NCBI GenBank assembly: GCA_003001795.1
Contig: PVNI01000002.1
Coordinates: forward strand, 310,001-374,000
Reading direction: 5' to 3'
DNA from: Actinomadura viridilutea
Lineage (GTDB): Bacteria > Actinomycetota > Actinomycetes > Streptosporangiales > Streptosporangiaceae
Length of the DNA stretch: 64,000 nucleotides
The notes under the pieces were generated by a model. That model did not search any database, was not told where the DNA came from, and was given only the letters and a program-made list of their open reading frames with translations. The translations under genes and the position numbers were made by a program. Of this stretch, positions 19,263-29,539 are shown piece after piece; within the stretch, counting starts at the first letter, position 1; each line of letters begins with the position of its first letter.

Positions 19263-20165
19263 TCACGGCGCCCCGGTCGACGTGCCGGGCCGCCGGTCGG
19301 CGGACTGCCGCGTGTCGGTGCGGGCGCCGGTCCGCCGGTCGGCGGGCGGCCGCCCGGCCTGCGAGCGCGGTCGGGCGGAGGTCGCGCGGCCCGGGGCGGC
19401 GCCCGCGCCGGACGCGGCGGGCACGCCGTCGCCCGGCACCACGGCGCCGGGGATGCCGACCACGCCCGCGGCGCCGGCGGTGGCGGCCGCGGCGTGCGGC
19501 ACCGGGCGCACCGGCCCGCCGATCACCCGGCCGGTGGGCTCGTCCAGGTAGACGACCTGCGTCGGCCGGACCATGCCGAGCGCCTCGGCCCGCTGCGCCA
19601 GGATCGCGGGGGACTCCTCGCGGGCGATGTCCTCCTGCAGCGCCTGCTTCTGCTGGGCGAGCATCTTGTTGTTCTTCTGCAGCCGGGTGAGCGTGAACGC
19701 GTCCTCGGCGAGCACGGTGTTCAGCAGCAGCAGGCTCACCAGGGCCCCGCCCAGCAGCCCGATGATGAGCAGCACGAACGGCGCGCGCGGCGGCGCCGAC
19801 CCGCGCCGGGCGGCGCGCGGCGCGGACCGCTCGGCGGCCGCGGCCCTGGCGCCGCCCGTCCGTCGTGACGGCCTCGCCGCGGCGGTGCGTTCGGCCGTCC
19901 GGGCCGCCGCGGCCCCCGCCGACGCCTTGGGCGCCTTGGCGGAGCGGGTCGGCGCGGCGGGACGCGGACGCGCCCGGTCCGCCGCGGGCGCGCGGCCGTG
20001 CCGGCGCGTGCGACCGGACGTGCCCGCCTCGGCCGGCGCGTCGCCGACGGGCCGCTTCCTCCCCCTGCCGCCGGCCGCCGCGTCCGCGTCGCGGTCGGCG
20101 TCGCGGCCCCGGCGCCCCCGGCCCGGCGTCTTGGCGGCCCCCGGCGGGCGCGTGGTCGTGGTCAT
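19263..20165 (-). CDS. ftsL: FtsL/FtsB-like septum protein
   Basis: Position between rsmH and ftsI and architecture identify the FtsL slot. The protein has a long basic, Ala/Arg/Pro-rich cytosolic tail (about residues 1-128), one TM helix ([20 protein letters not shown], about 129-150) and a periplasmic-side coiled coil ([20 protein letters not shown]) ending in [16 protein letters not shown], the usual FtsL/DivIC end. A low-complexity Ala/Gly/Pro/Arg tail of about 80 residues follows. Length 300 aa, far above the about 100-aa minimal FtsL. The ATG at 20165 overlaps the rsmH stop by 4 bp. Confidence 0.85.
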   Translation of the reverse strand: MTTTTRPPGAAKTPGRGRRGRDADRDADAAAGGRGRKRPVGDAPAEAGTSGRTRRHGRAPAADRARPRPAAPTRSAKAPKASAGAAAARTAERTAAARPSRRTGGARAAAAERSAPRAARRGSAPPRAPFVLLIIGLLGGALVSLLLLNTVLAEDAFTLTRLQKNNKMLAQQKQALQEDIAREESPAILAQRAEALGMVRPTQVVYLDEPTGRVIGGPVRPVPHAAAATAGAAGVVGIPGAVVPGDGVPAASGAGAAPGRATSARPRSQAGRPPADRRTGARTDTRQSADRRPGTSTGAP

Positions 20166-21202
20166 GTCGTCTCCCTGCGGCTTTCCGGGGGAACCCCCGC
20201 CCCCGGTGCTTCACGCACCCGCTCGGCGGCGCGCAGCCGGACCGAGGCGGCACGCGGGTTGCTCGTGGTCTCCTCGTCGGACGGCAGCTCGGCCCCGCGC
20301 GTCAGCAGCCGGAACCGCGGCCGGTGCTCGGGCAGCGGCACGGGCAGTCCGTGCGGGGTGGTGTCGGCCGACTGCTCGGCCAGGACCCGCTTGGTGAGGC
20401 GGTCCTCCAGCGAGTGGTAGCTGAGCACGACGATCCGGCCGCCGACGCGCAGCGCGTCCAGCGCGGCCGGAAGCGCCCGCCGCCAGGTGTCCAGCTCGCC
20501 GTTCACCTCGATGCGCAGGGCCTGGAAAGTCCTCTTGGCCGGGTTGCCCCCGGTCCGCCGCGTCGCCGCCGGGATCGCCGCGCGCACCAGGTCCGCCAGG
20601 CGCTTGGTGGACTCCAGCGGGGCGCGTTCGCGTTCCCGGACGATCGCCGCGGCGATGCGCTGCGCGAACCGCTCCTCCCCGTATTCGCGCAGGATGCGGG
20701 CCAGCTCGGCGGCCGGGTAGCCGTTGACGACGTCGGCCGCGGTCAGGCTCTGGGTGCGGTCCATCCGCATGTCCAGGGGGGCGTCATAGGAATAGGCGAA
20801 GCCGCGTTCGGCCTCGTCGAGCTGCGGGGACGACACCCCCAGGTCGAACAGCACCGCGTCGACCGCGGGAATCCCCAGCCCGTCCAGCACGTCGGGCACG
20901 GCGTCGTAGACCGCGTGCTCCAAGGCGATGATGCGGTCGGCGAAGGGAGCGAGCCGCCGCGCGGAGCGCTCCAGCGCGGTGGTGTCGCGGTCGATTCCGA
21001 TCAGGCGCACCTCGGGATGGGCGCGCAGCATGGCCTCGGCGTGGCCGCCCAGGCCGAGGGTCGCGTCGAGGTACACGGGCGCGCGGGCCGGCTTCCCGGC
21101 GGCCTCGGCGGTGACCTGGACGGCGGGCCCCAGCAGTTCCACTACGCGGCCGAGCATGACCGGTACGTGACCGGCCATGGCCGCGCGTTCGCCCGCGTCC
21201 AT
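20162..21202 (-). CDS. rsmH: RsmH (MraW) 16S rRNA m4C1402 methyltransferase
   Basis: SAM-dependent N4-methyltransferase for C1402 of 16S rRNA. ATG at 21202 ([17 protein letters not shown]) is chosen because a strong AAAGGGGGG site lies just upstream; a second ATG at 21178 starts directly at [12 protein letters not shown]-binding block [16 protein letters not shown], then [63 protein letters not shown] and [13 protein letters not shown] are all family signatures. Length 346 aa. Coupled to the ftsL-like gene by an ATGA overlap. Confidence 0.96.
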   Translation of the reverse strand: MDAGERAAMAGHVPVMLGRVVELLGPAVQVTAEAAGKPARAPVYLDATLGLGGHAEAMLRAHPEVRLIGIDRDTTALERSARRLAPFADRIIALEHAVYDAVPDVLDGLGIPAVDAVLFDLGVSSPQLDEAERGFAYSYDAPLDMRMDRTQSLTAADVVNGYPAAELARILREYGEERFAQRIAAAIVRERERAPLESTKRLADLVRAAIPAATRRTGGNPAKRTFQALRIEVNGELDTWRRALPAALDALRVGGRIVVLSYHSLEDRLTKRVLAEQSADTTPHGLPVPLPEHRPRFRLLTRGAELPSDEETTSNPRAASVRLRAAERVREAPGAGVPPESRRETT

Positions 21203-21318
21203 GTTCACCCCCCTTTGCGCCACCTCGCTCGCGGACTGCGTGGCATCGTCGACCGGGCCTCGCGCGGCGCCCCCGCCCGGGGCGTTCGAAGGGTCCTCCC
21301 CCCTCGAAGACCATTGCG

Positions 21319-21342
21319 GTTCCCGGCCGAATCGGCGGGAAC
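21319..21342. promoter_or_regulatory. 24-bp near-palindrome upstream of rsmH
   Basis: Arms GTTCCCG and CGGGAAC flank an inner GCCGAATCGGC dyad, giving an almost perfect 24-bp inverted repeat about 117 bp upstream of the rsmH start. It could be an operator for a dimeric regulator or part of an RNA stem. No matching regulator is identified. Confidence 0.45.
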
Positions 21343-21574
21343 CCGCGCCCCGGCGGCCTCGTCCGGCCAGGTCCCCATCCGCTGCCCTGGAAGAAGAACC
21401 GCGGTGTCGCGGGGGGTCGCCCTCTGGCACCGGGGAAGCTGCGCCAGATGGCACCGGAGAGCGGCTGGAGACCTGGCCGAACGCGGGCCGACCGCCGTTT
21501 CGGGAATCTCCCCCGACCGCGTGCGCGCTCCGCCGAACCGGCCCTGGGCCGAGCGGTCGTCACAGGTCGGGGAT

Positions 21575-21593
21575 CCGGGGGATCGTCCCCCGG
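21575..21593 (-). terminator. Hairpin after mraZ (possible attenuator)
   Basis: CCGGGGGA-TCG-TCCCCCGG forms a perfect 8-bp GC stem with a 3-base loop, about 77 bp past the mraZ stop. There is no T tract, as is common for actinobacterial intrinsic terminators. Confidence 0.5.
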
Positions 21594-21669
21594 GAGATGC
21601 TGCGGGCCCCGGCGTAACCGGCCGAAGACCAGTAAGCAAGGCGGCCCGCCCCGGCCGACATGTGGAACG

Positions 21670-22110
21670 TCACAGGATCCCGGGCAACACCTCCTCCGAG
21701 ATCTCGGCGAACGCCTGTTCCTCCTTCTCGAGGTAGGCCTCCCACGCCGACGTGTCCCAGATCTCCAAGCGCGTGTTGGCCCCGATCACGGTGCAGTCGC
21801 GCTTCAGCCCCGCGTAGGCGCGCAGCGGCGGCGGGATGGTGATGCGTCCCTGCTTGTCGGGGACCTCGTCGGACGCGCTGGCGAAGAAGACCCGACTGTA
21901 AGCCCGCACGGACTTCTCGGTGACCGGTGCCGCACGCAGGGCCTCGGTGATCCGCTGGAACTCTGCCATGGGGAAGACGTACAGGCAGCGTTCCTGGCCC
22001 TTCGTGATCACCAATCCCCCCGACAGCTCCTCGCGGTACTTCGCCGGCAGGAACAGTCGTCCCTTGTCGTCGAGGCGCGGCGTGTGGGTGCCGAGGAACA
22101 CCGGCCCCAC
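21670..22110 (-). CDS. mraZ: MraZ transcriptional regulator of the dcw cluster
   Basis: AbrB-like DNA-binding protein with two tandem MraZ/SpoVT-AbrB repeats, which forms ring oligomers and represses the dcw promoter by binding spaced repeats. First repeat: [25 protein letters not shown] (residues 5-29) with the DxKGR signature; second: [23 protein letters not shown] (about 79-101) with DKQGR. Length 146 aa, normal. GTG start at 22110. The upstream promoter overlaps four GTGG repeats with 10-bp period, consistent with self-regulation. Confidence 0.96.
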   Translation of the reverse strand: MGPVFLGTHTPRLDDKGRLFLPAKYREELSGGLVITKGQERCLYVFPMAEFQRITEALRAAPVTEKSVRAYSRVFFASASDEVPDKQGRITIPPPLRAYAGLKRDCTVIGANTRLEIWDTSAWEAYLEKEEQAFAEISEEVLPGIL

Positions 22111-22139
22111 CTCCCCGCGCCGTGTGGAGCGCCACCGCC

Positions 22140-22174
22140 CCCACGGCGCTCCACTCTACTCCACTCTTCCCCAC
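22140..22174 (-). promoter_or_regulatory. Four MraZ-box-like GTGG repeats, 10-bp period
   Basis: On the minus strand GTGGG, GTGGA, GTGGA and GTGGG begin at 22174, 22164, 22154 and 22144, exactly one helical turn apart. MraZ is known to bind direct repeats of a TGGG-type core with about 5-bp spacers in front of mraZ. The repeats overlap the promoter spacer and -10, the expected place for repression. Confidence 0.75.
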
Positions 22175-22180
22175 CGTCAA
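22153..22180 (-). promoter_or_regulatory. mraZ promoter, TTGACG-N16-TAGAGT
   Basis: Minus strand TTGACG (plus 22175-22180) and TAGAGT (plus 22153-22158) are 16 bp apart, close to the housekeeping consensus, about 45 bp upstream of the mraZ GTG. The GTGG repeats run through the spacer and -10. Confidence 0.6.
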
Positions 22181-22376
22181 CTACTCACACACGTCTCTCC
22201 GACCGCAAGCGTCCACAAAAGCGCAGGTCAAGAGGGGTGGGGCGAAGTGGGGGCGCACGGGGGCCGCCCGGGGCGGGCGCCCGCCGGCCGACGGCCCGAC
22301 CCCGGTTCCGAGACGGTCGCGCGCCACCCGGATGGCACCGTCGCGGGCGCCTTTATGTCGTCTTGTCAAGTGGGGG

Positions 22377-22512
22377 GCGATGCTCTGTGGGGACGAGTGG
22401 AGGGGACGGAGGTGCTTCTGCGACTCCGGAGCGTGACGGTCCGCGCCGCGGCCGCGCACGCCCGCGACCGCGGCGCGCCGCGAGACGGGCAACCCGTCCC
22501 CACAGAGCATCG
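22377..22512. repeat. 19-bp perfect inverted repeat, arms 98 bp apart
   Basis: GCGATGCTCTGTGGGGACG at 22377-22395 is exactly reverse-complemented at 22494-22512. The intervening 98 bp are GC-rich with no visible gene. The left arm also has GTGG at 22387 and 22397, 10 bp apart, resembling the MraZ boxes. Function unknown. Confidence 0.9.
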
Positions 22513-22647
22513 CGGCGCGGGGTCCGAGGACGTACTGTCGGGGATTGGGCAAGTTAATAAGACGTCGCACCGACCGCGCGGAGCCGGGCGCCCGTACCAC
22601 ACGGCGGAGCCGGCGACGCGAGGCCGGACGGCCGAGGAGGGTTGTTG

Positions 22648-23711
<1,064 letters not shown>

Positions 23712-23715
<4 letters not shown>

Positions 23716-24983
23716 CGGTGAGGCGAGCGCTGTCCGGCCTGACCACCCGGGGACGGTCCTTCATCGCCGCCGGGATCACCGCCATCGTGTGCGCCTTCGT
23801 GCTCGGCGAGCGCGACCTGCTGCGGGCCGGCATGCTCGTCCTGGCGCTGCCGTTGCTGTCCACGCTGGCGGTGTCGCGCACCCGCTACCGGCTGGCGTGC
23901 GCCCGGCGGCTGCAGCCCACGCGGCTGCCGGTGGGCCATGAGGCCCGCGTCGGCCTGCGGCTGGAGAACGTCTCCCGGCTGCCGAGCGGCCTGCTCATGG
24001 TGGAGGACCAGGTCCCGCACGCCCTGGGCGGCCGGGCCCGGTTCGTCCTCGACCGGATCGAGCCGCGCGGCTCCCGCGAGCTCGGCTACCGCGTCCGCGC
24101 CGACCGGCGCGGACGGTACCGGATCGGGCCGCTGGTGGTGCGGCTGGCCGACCCGTTCGGCATGGTGGAGCTGGTGCGCTCGTTCAGCCTCGCCGACGCC
24201 CTGACCGTCACGCCCGAGATCGTCCCGCTGCCGGCCGGGCGGCCCGCCGGGGCGTGGGCGGGCGGCGGCGAGAGCCTGGCGACCGCGGTCGCGGCCGCGG
24301 GCGAGGACGACGTGACGCCCCGCGAGTACCGGCACGGCGACGACCTGCGCCGGGTGCACTGGCGGTCCACCGCGCGCCGCGGCGAGCTCATGGTGCGGCG
24401 CGAGGAGCAGCAGTGGCGCAGCAGCGGCACCCTGTTCCTGGACACCCGCCGCGCCGCCCACGTCGGGGACGGCCCGCTGTCGTCGTTCGAGCAGGCCGTG
24501 TCGGCGATCGCCTCGGTCGGCGTGCACCTGAGCCGGGCCGGGATCCGGCTGCGCCTGGTCACCGACGGCGGGGAGGCGCTGCCCCGGACGAGCGACGCCC
24601 AGGGCGCCATGGAGGGTCTGCTGCTGGACGTGCTGGCGTCCGTCCGGCGCTCGTCCGAGCGCACGCTGACCCGCGGGCTGGCGGCGCTGCGCGGCCCGAG
24701 CGGCGAGGGGGACGGGCTGGTCGTGGCGGCCTTCGGGGGGCTGTCCCTCGAGGAGGCGCGGGCCGCGGCGGCGGCCCGGCGCGGCACCGCCACGTTCGTC
24801 GCCGTCCTGGTCGGCGGCGCCGAGGACGTCGACACCGGCACCGACCCGGCCGCGGCGGCGCGGCTGCTGGCGTCGGCGGGCTGGCGCGTGGTGCGCGTGC
24901 GGACCGCCGCCGACCTGGCCGGCGCGTGGACGGCCGCGGTGCACGCGGACGAGGACTCTGCGCGGACGGGGACGGGCGTATGA
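23712..24983 (+). CDS. DUF58 domain membrane protein
   Basis: Two hydrophobic segments near the N-terminus (about residues 12-30 and 35-53) precede a soluble part. The DUF58 signature is YRHGDDLRRVHWRSTARRGE (about residues 207-226), followed by MVRREEQQW. The rest has a von Willebrand-A-like character typical of partners of MoxR ATPases. Length 423 aa from GTG 23712, overlapping the moxR stop by 4 bp; the frame continues open upstream inside moxR but without homology. Its own stop overlaps the transglutaminase ATG by 4 bp. Likely client of the MoxR ATPase; specific function unknown. Confidence 0.92.
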
Positions 24984-27409
24984 GACTGCGCATGACGATC
25001 ATGGCGGCGCTGACCGCCCTGACGGGCTCGGTGGCCCTGTACCCGCTGTTCTCCGGCGGCGCCTGGTTCTGGTCCGGGCTCGGCGCGGTCGCGGCGGTCG
25101 CCCTGGCCGGGCTGCTGACGCGGCGCCTGCGCTGGCCCGCGGTGTTCGGCGCGGCCGGCGGGCTGGGCGCCCTGCTGCTGTATCTGACCGTGCGGTTCAC
25201 CGCGTCCGAGGCGCTGCTGGGCGTCGTGCCGACCCCGGCCTCGCTGCGCCGGCTGCGCGAGCTGCTGCAGGAAGGCTGGGACGCGGCCAACCAGTACGCC
25301 GCGCCCGTGCCGCTGGTGCCGGGCATCATGCTGCTGGCCGTCGCCGGGATCGGCCTGGTCGCCGTGCTGGTGGACCTGCTGGCGGTGCGACTGCGCCGCG
25401 CGGCGCCCGCCGGGCTGCCGCTGCTGGCGCTGTACAGCGTGCCCGCCGCCGTGCGGGAGGACAGCGTCAGCTGGATCGCGTTCGGCATCGGCGCGCTCGG
25501 CTATCTGGCGCTGCTGGCCGCCGACAGCCGCGAGCAGATCGGCGGGTGGGGCCGTGTCGTGACCGGCCCCGGCGTGCCGCGGGGGCGGACCGGGGAGGCG
25601 GCGCCGCCGCCCGACCGCGGCGCGATGGCCGCGAGCGGACGCCGCATCGGCGTCGCCGCCGTGGCCGTGGCCGTGCTGGTCCCCGCGGTGACCCCCGGCA
25701 TCCACTCGCGCGGCCTGTTCGGCATGGGCGGCGGGTCCGGACGGGGCGGCACGCAGACCGTCACGACCCCCGACCCGCTGGTCAGCCTCAAGCGCGAGCT
25801 GACCCGCACGGACGACTCGCTGGTGCTGACGTACCGCACGAACGACACCGAGCGCCCCGAGTACCTGCGGCTGTACGCGCTGGACAAGTTCGACGGGGAC
25901 CGCTGGACCTACACCTCCCTGCAGAGCACGCCCCGCGACCGGCTGTCCGGACGGGACCTGCCCGAGCCGCCCGGCCTGTACTCGGCGCCGACCCGGCTCG
26001 TCACCACGCGCATCCGGGTGCGCCCGCAGGTGCGGAACATGACGTTCCTGCCCGTGCCGTACGCCCCGACCCGCGTGGAGATCGAGGGCGACTGGCGGGT
26101 GCACCCCCCGTCGCTGATGATCTACTCGCTGCGCGATTCGGCGAGCGGGCGGTCCTACACGGTCACCAGCACGCGGGTCCGGGCGACGGCGGCGCGGCTG
26201 CGGGCCGCCGGACCGCCCCCGAACGAGATCTACACCCGCTACACGGCCGTGCCCGAGCGCATCCCGCGCGAGGTGCGCCGGCTCGCGGACGAGATCACCG
26301 CCGGGGCGACCACCGCCTACGACCAGGCGGTGCTGCTGCAGCGCTGGTTCACCGAGGACGGCGGGTTCCAGTACGACCTGACGGCCCGGCCCCCGCAGCA
26401 CGGCAGCGACCTGGTCGACTTCCTGATGCACAGCAAGAAGGGCTACTGCGAGCAGTTCGCCGCCTCCATGGCCCTGCTGGCGCGGATCCTCGGCATCCCG
26501 GCCCGGGTCGCCATGGGCTACACCACCGGAACCGAGGTCTCCCCGGGCGTGTGGCACGTGCGGACGCGCGACGCGCACGCCTGGCCCGAGCTGTACTTCC
26601 AGGGGACGGGCTGGGTGCGGTTCGAGCCCACGCCGAGCGGCGCCGCCGGGCAGGGCACCGCGTCCCCTCCGGTCTACAGCCAGCTCATCACGTCCGGGAC
26701 CGCCGACGCCGCGCAGGAGCAGGACGTCGACTCCCCGGAGGCCGACCGGCAGGAGCGGGACCAGGCGTCCCCGTCGGCCCCCGCCCGGCGTCAGGACGAC
26801 CTGGGCGCCGACGCCGGCGCCGACAGCGGGCGCTCGGCCGACGGGGACGCCCCCATCGGCTGGATCATCGGCGCGCTGCTGGCCCTGCTGCTCCTCGCCG
26901 CCCCCAGGGCGGCCAGGAGCGCGACCCGCCGGCTGCGCTGGGCCGCCGCGGCGACGCGTTCCGGCGGCGCCGACGGCTCCCCGCCCGACCACGCCGAGGC
27001 CGCCCACACCGCGTGGCGGGAGATGCGGGCCGACGCCATCGACCACGGGCTGGAGTGGCGTCCCAGCGACACGCCGCGGACGGCCGCCCGACGCCTGGGC
27101 GAGCTGCTGGAGCTGGAGGAGCCCGCCGCGCGGGCGCTGGGACGCATCGCCCGCGCGGAGGAGCTGGCCCGCTACGCGCCGTCCCGCCCGCTGACGCCGC
27201 CCGAGACGCTGCGGCAGGACGTCCGCACCGTCCGCGAGGCCATCGCCGCGTCCGTGGGACGCCGGGCCCGCTGGCGGGCCCGGCTGTTCCCCGCGTCCAC
27301 CCTGGCCTCGGCCGGCTCCCTGAGCCGCCGGGCCGGCGGCCGCCTGGTCGCGGTCGCGTTCCGGGTGGAATCCCTGACCCGCCGTCTCGTGCCCCGGCGC
27401 CCCCGCTAG
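24980..27409 (+). CDS. Membrane transglutaminase-like protein (TgpA-type)
   Basis: About six N-terminal TM helices (residues 5-175 and one near 220) are followed by an extracytoplasmic region with DUF3488-like sequence and a transglutaminase core. The catalytic Cys is in KKGYCEQFAASMALLARILG (about residue 490), the His in RDAHAWPELYF (about 533), with a following GTGWVRFEPTPSG. A disordered Asp/Gln/Ala-rich linker leads to one more TM helix (about residues 632-650, IGWIIGALLALLLLAA) and a cytosolic DUF4129-like tail. Length 809 aa. ATG 24980 overlaps the DUF58 stop (ATGA). Probably a cysteine protease or crosslinking enzyme working on the cell surface with MoxR/DUF58; substrate unknown. Confidence 0.92.
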   Translation: MRLRMTIMAALTALTGSVALYPLFSGGAWFWSGLGAVAAVALAGLLTRRLRWPAVFGAAGGLGALLLYLTVRFTASEALLGVVPTPASLRRLRELLQEGWDAANQYAAPVPLVPGIMLLAVAGIGLVAVLVDLLAVRLRRAAPAGLPLLALYSVPAAVREDSVSWIAFGIGALGYLALLAADSREQIGGWGRVVTGPGVPRGRTGEAAPPPDRGAMAASGRRIGVAAVAVAVLVPAVTPGIHSRGLFGMGGGSGRGGTQTVTTPDPLVSLKRELTRTDDSLVLTYRTNDTERPEYLRLYALDKFDGDRWTYTSLQSTPRDRLSGRDLPEPPGLYSAPTRLVTTRIRVRPQVRNMTFLPVPYAPTRVEIEGDWRVHPPSLMIYSLRDSASGRSYTVTSTRVRATAARLRAAGPPPNEIYTRYTAVPERIPREVRRLADEITAGATTAYDQAVLLQRWFTEDGGFQYDLTARPPQHGSDLVDFLMHSKKGYCEQFAASMALLARILGIPARVAMGYTTGTEVSPGVWHVRTRDAHAWPELYFQGTGWVRFEPTPSGAAGQGTASPPVYSQLITSGTADAAQEQDVDSPEADRQERDQASPSAPARRQDDLGADAGADSGRSADGDAPIGWIIGALLALLLLAAPRAARSATRRLRWAAAATRSGGADGSPPDHAEAAHTAWREMRADAIDHGLEWRPSDTPRTAARRLGELLELEEPAARALGRIARAEELARYAPSRPLTPPETLRQDVRTVREAIAASVGRRARWRARLFPASTLASAGSLSRRAGGRLVAVAFRVESLTRRLVPRRPR

Positions 27410-27739
27410 CCCCTCGCGCGGGCGCCGCGCCCGAGCGCCCGCACCTCCCGGATGGACGTGTCCGACGGGGGGGCCGAAACCTGGCCGAACGTCAGCCGCG
27501 CCGCAGGGGCGGCTGGACGGGCGGCGGGCACGCGCGGGTCGGAGCGGCGCATGCGGGGGTGGCGCGATCACACAACCGTTGAGGCGTTGAGAGACCGATG
27601 AGGCGCCTGGGACCGTTGAGGCGTGTGGTGAGGCGACAAAGGCGCCCGCCAAGGGCACGGGCGGCGCGGCGCGAGCCGCGGGGATCTCTTTGAGGGGGGC
27701 GGGGGGCGCTGCGGGGGCCGCAGCCGGCCCCCCGGAAAG
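27410..27739. other. 330-bp convergent spacer
   Basis: Lies between the transglutaminase gene (plus) and the DUF3040 gene (minus). It starts with a hairpin (27419-27433). The middle has imperfect copies of CCGTTGAGGCG (27576, 27612) and CCGATGAGGCG (27596). No gene is seen. Confidence 0.5.
27419..27433 (+). terminator. Hairpin after the transglutaminase gene
   Basis: CGGGCG-CCG-CGCCCG, a 6-bp GC stem with 3-base loop, starts 10 bp past the stop codon of the operon. No T tract. Confidence 0.5.
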
Positions 27740-28129
27740 TCACTCGCCTTCGGTGCGGCGGCGCCAGCGCTCTTCCATGCGCTCCATGAACGTCGCCTTG
27801 GGCTTGACCTGGCGCCGCGGCTGCTGGTGCGGCTCGGAGCCGATGCCGGTCATGCGCTTCCAACTGGACAGGGCCCAGACGCAGCACACGACCATCAGCA
27901 GGAAGCCCGTCACGCTGATGGCGATGGTGACCGGGCCCTGGTTGATCACGAGCCCCGCCATCAGCGCGCCGACGCCCAGCGCGAAGCCGAGAGCGGCCTT
28001 GACGATGCGGCGCTTGTAGTGGACCTGCGGGTTGGTCGAGCGGACCGCGTGAGCGAACTTCGGATCCTCGGCGTACAACGCCTGCTCGATCTGGTCGAGC
28101 ATGCGCTGCTCGTGCTCAGAGAGCGGCAC
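27740..28129 (-). CDS. DUF3040 family two-TM protein
   Basis: Small actinobacterial membrane protein. The N-terminus PLSEHEQRMLDQIEQALYAEDPKFA is the DUF3040 signature. Two TM helices follow (about residues 43-62 AALGFALGVGALMAGLVI and 68-88), then a basic tail (FMERMEERWRRRTEGE). Length 129 aa from the GTG at 28129, chosen because GGGAGG lies five bases upstream; extending the frame to 28186 adds an unconserved leader. Function unknown; commonly next to dcw or dinB genes in actinobacteria. Confidence 0.88.
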   Translation of the reverse strand: MPLSEHEQRMLDQIEQALYAEDPKFAHAVRSTNPQVHYKRRIVKAALGFALGVGALMAGLVINQGPVTIAISVTGFLLMVVCCVWALSSWKRMTGIGSEPHQQPRRQVKPKATFMERMEERWRRRTEGE

Positions 28130-28269
28130 GGCGCCTCCCAACGACAGCCCCGCGACGGGGTATCCGATGCAGGACGGGAACCTCAACGGTGATATGCCCA
28201 GAATACGAGGCGCACCGAGCGGACGAAAGCGAACGCCCCACCACGCAGCGGATGCCGGTCATCTCGGCG

Positions 28270-29532
28270 TCACCTCGCGTCCCCCTCCGCCCCGTCGCCG
28301 TCGTCCCACGCGCGCCGTACCAGGGCGGCGGGACGCACCGCGCCGCTGCCGAAACGCCTGCTCACCCGGTCGACGGCGCGTTCGGCCTCGCGCCACCCGG
28401 TCTCCGGCTCGTCCAGCGTCGGCTGGCGGACGGCCCGGTCGGCCGGAATCAGATTCTCCACCCTGACCCCCACCAGGCGCAGCCGTACCCGGTCGAGCCC
28501 GGACGCCTCGTACAACTCGCACGCTGTGACGTAGATCACACGCGCGACGTCGGTGGGCTCGCGGAGCGTGCGCGACCGGGTGAGCGTGGTGAAGTCCGCG
28601 CGGCGCAGCTTGACGCTGACCGTGCGGCCCGCGCGGCCCGCGGCGCGCAGCCGGGCCCCGACCTTCTCCGACAGCCGCAGCAGCTCCCGCCGGATCGTGT
28701 CGGGATCGTCCACGTCGGCGTCGAAGGTCTCCTCGGCGCCGATGCTCTTGTCGGGGCCGTGCGGCACGACGGGCCGGGGGTCGCGGCCCCAGGCCAGGTC
28801 GTGCAGGCGGGTGCCGAGGGCGTGGCCGAGCTCGCGCCGGAGCGTGGCGAGCGGCACCCGGGCCAGCTGACCGACGGTGCGCAGGCCGAGGCGCGTGAGG
28901 GCCTCCTCCGTGCGGTCGCCGACGCCCCACAGGGCGGCCACGGGCAGCGGGTGCAGGAACTCCCGCACCTCGTCGGCGGGCACGACGAGCATCCCGTCGG
29001 GCTTGCACCGCGTGGAGGCCAGCTTGGCCACGAACTTGGTGCTCGCCACGCCCACCGAGCAGGTCAGGCCCTGCTGCTCGAACACCTGCGCGCGGATCAT
29101 CCGGGCGATCTCGGCGGGCCGGCCGAGGCGGCGGCGGGCCCCCGCGACGTCCAGGAACGCCTCGTCCAGGGCGAGCGGCTCGACCAGCGGGGTGATCGAA
29201 CGGAAGATCTCCATGACGGCCGCCGACACCCGGGCGTAGCGGTCGTGCCGGGGCGGCAGCACCACCGCGTCCGGGCACAGCCGCCGGGCGCGGCTCATCG
29301 GCATGGCCGAGTGCACGCCGTACTCGCGGGCCTCGTACGACGCCGACGCCACCACGCCGCGCGTCCCGGTGCCGCCCACGATCACCGGGCGGCCCCGCAG
29401 CTCGGGCCGGTCCAGCAGCTCCACGCCGACGAAGAAGGCGTCCATGTCGACGTGCAGGATGGCGCAGCCGGTGTCGTCGCCGGGCGGTCCGGGCGGCGGT
29501 CCGGGACGGGGCAGCTGCTGCTTGCGGCCCAT
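28270..29532 (-). CDS. dinB: DNA polymerase IV (Y-family, DinB)
   Basis: Translesion polymerase. The palm has AILHVDMDAFFVGVELLDRP with the first catalytic Asp and steric-gate Phe, ASASYEAREYGVHSAMPM, and the second catalytic block VEPLALDEAFLDVAGARRRLG. The thumb/helix-hairpin-helix region is LPVAALWGVGDRTEEALTRL, followed by the little-finger domain (IGAEETFDADVDD, VSVKLRRADFTTLTRSRTL). Length 420 aa, catalytic residues intact. It starts 7 bp after the methyltransferase stop, so the two are co-transcribed. The C-terminus ends without an obvious clamp motif. No SOS-type operator was noticed nearby. Confidence 0.95.
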   Translation of the reverse strand: MGRKQQLPRPGPPPGPPGDDTGCAILHVDMDAFFVGVELLDRPELRGRPVIVGGTGTRGVVASASYEAREYGVHSAMPMSRARRLCPDAVVLPPRHDRYARVSAAVMEIFRSITPLVEPLALDEAFLDVAGARRRLGRPAEIARMIRAQVFEQQGLTCSVGVASTKFVAKLASTRCKPDGMLVVPADEVREFLHPLPVAALWGVGDRTEEALTRLGLRTVGQLARVPLATLRRELGHALGTRLHDLAWGRDPRPVVPHGPDKSIGAEETFDADVDDPDTIRRELLRLSEKVGARLRAAGRAGRTVSVKLRRADFTTLTRSRTLREPTDVARVIYVTACELYEASGLDRVRLRLVGVRVENLIPADRAVRQPTLDEPETGWREAERAVDRVSRRFGSGAVRPAALVRRAWDDGDGAEGDAR

Positions 29533-29539
29533 GGCCGCC

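Larger units (their letters stand above)
21203..21669. other. 467-bp spacer between mraZ and rsmH
   Basis: No gene is seen here. The spacer carries two strong dyads described separately, a 24-bp near-palindrome at 21319-21342 and a terminator-like hairpin at 21575-21593. Such a long gap after mraZ suggests that rsmH and downstream genes are separated from mraZ by attenuation or have their own promoter. Confidence 0.6.
22111..22647. other. 537-bp divergent spacer between mraZ and the MoxR operon
   Basis: Regulatory region for both directions. Toward mraZ it holds a promoter and MraZ-type repeats (22140-22180). Its middle holds a 19-bp perfect inverted repeat with arms 98 bp apart (22377-22512). 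Toward moxR an AT-rich AGTTAATAAG at 22551-22560 may contain a -10, but no clear -35 is seen. No coding frame with normal codon bias is present. Confidence 0.65.

Noticed and set aside
22363..22400. Second MraZ-controlled promoter toward moxR
   Set aside because: TTGTCA at 22363-22368 and GTGG boxes at 22387 and 22397 are suggestive, but no -10 lies at normal distance and moxR starts about 250 bp away.
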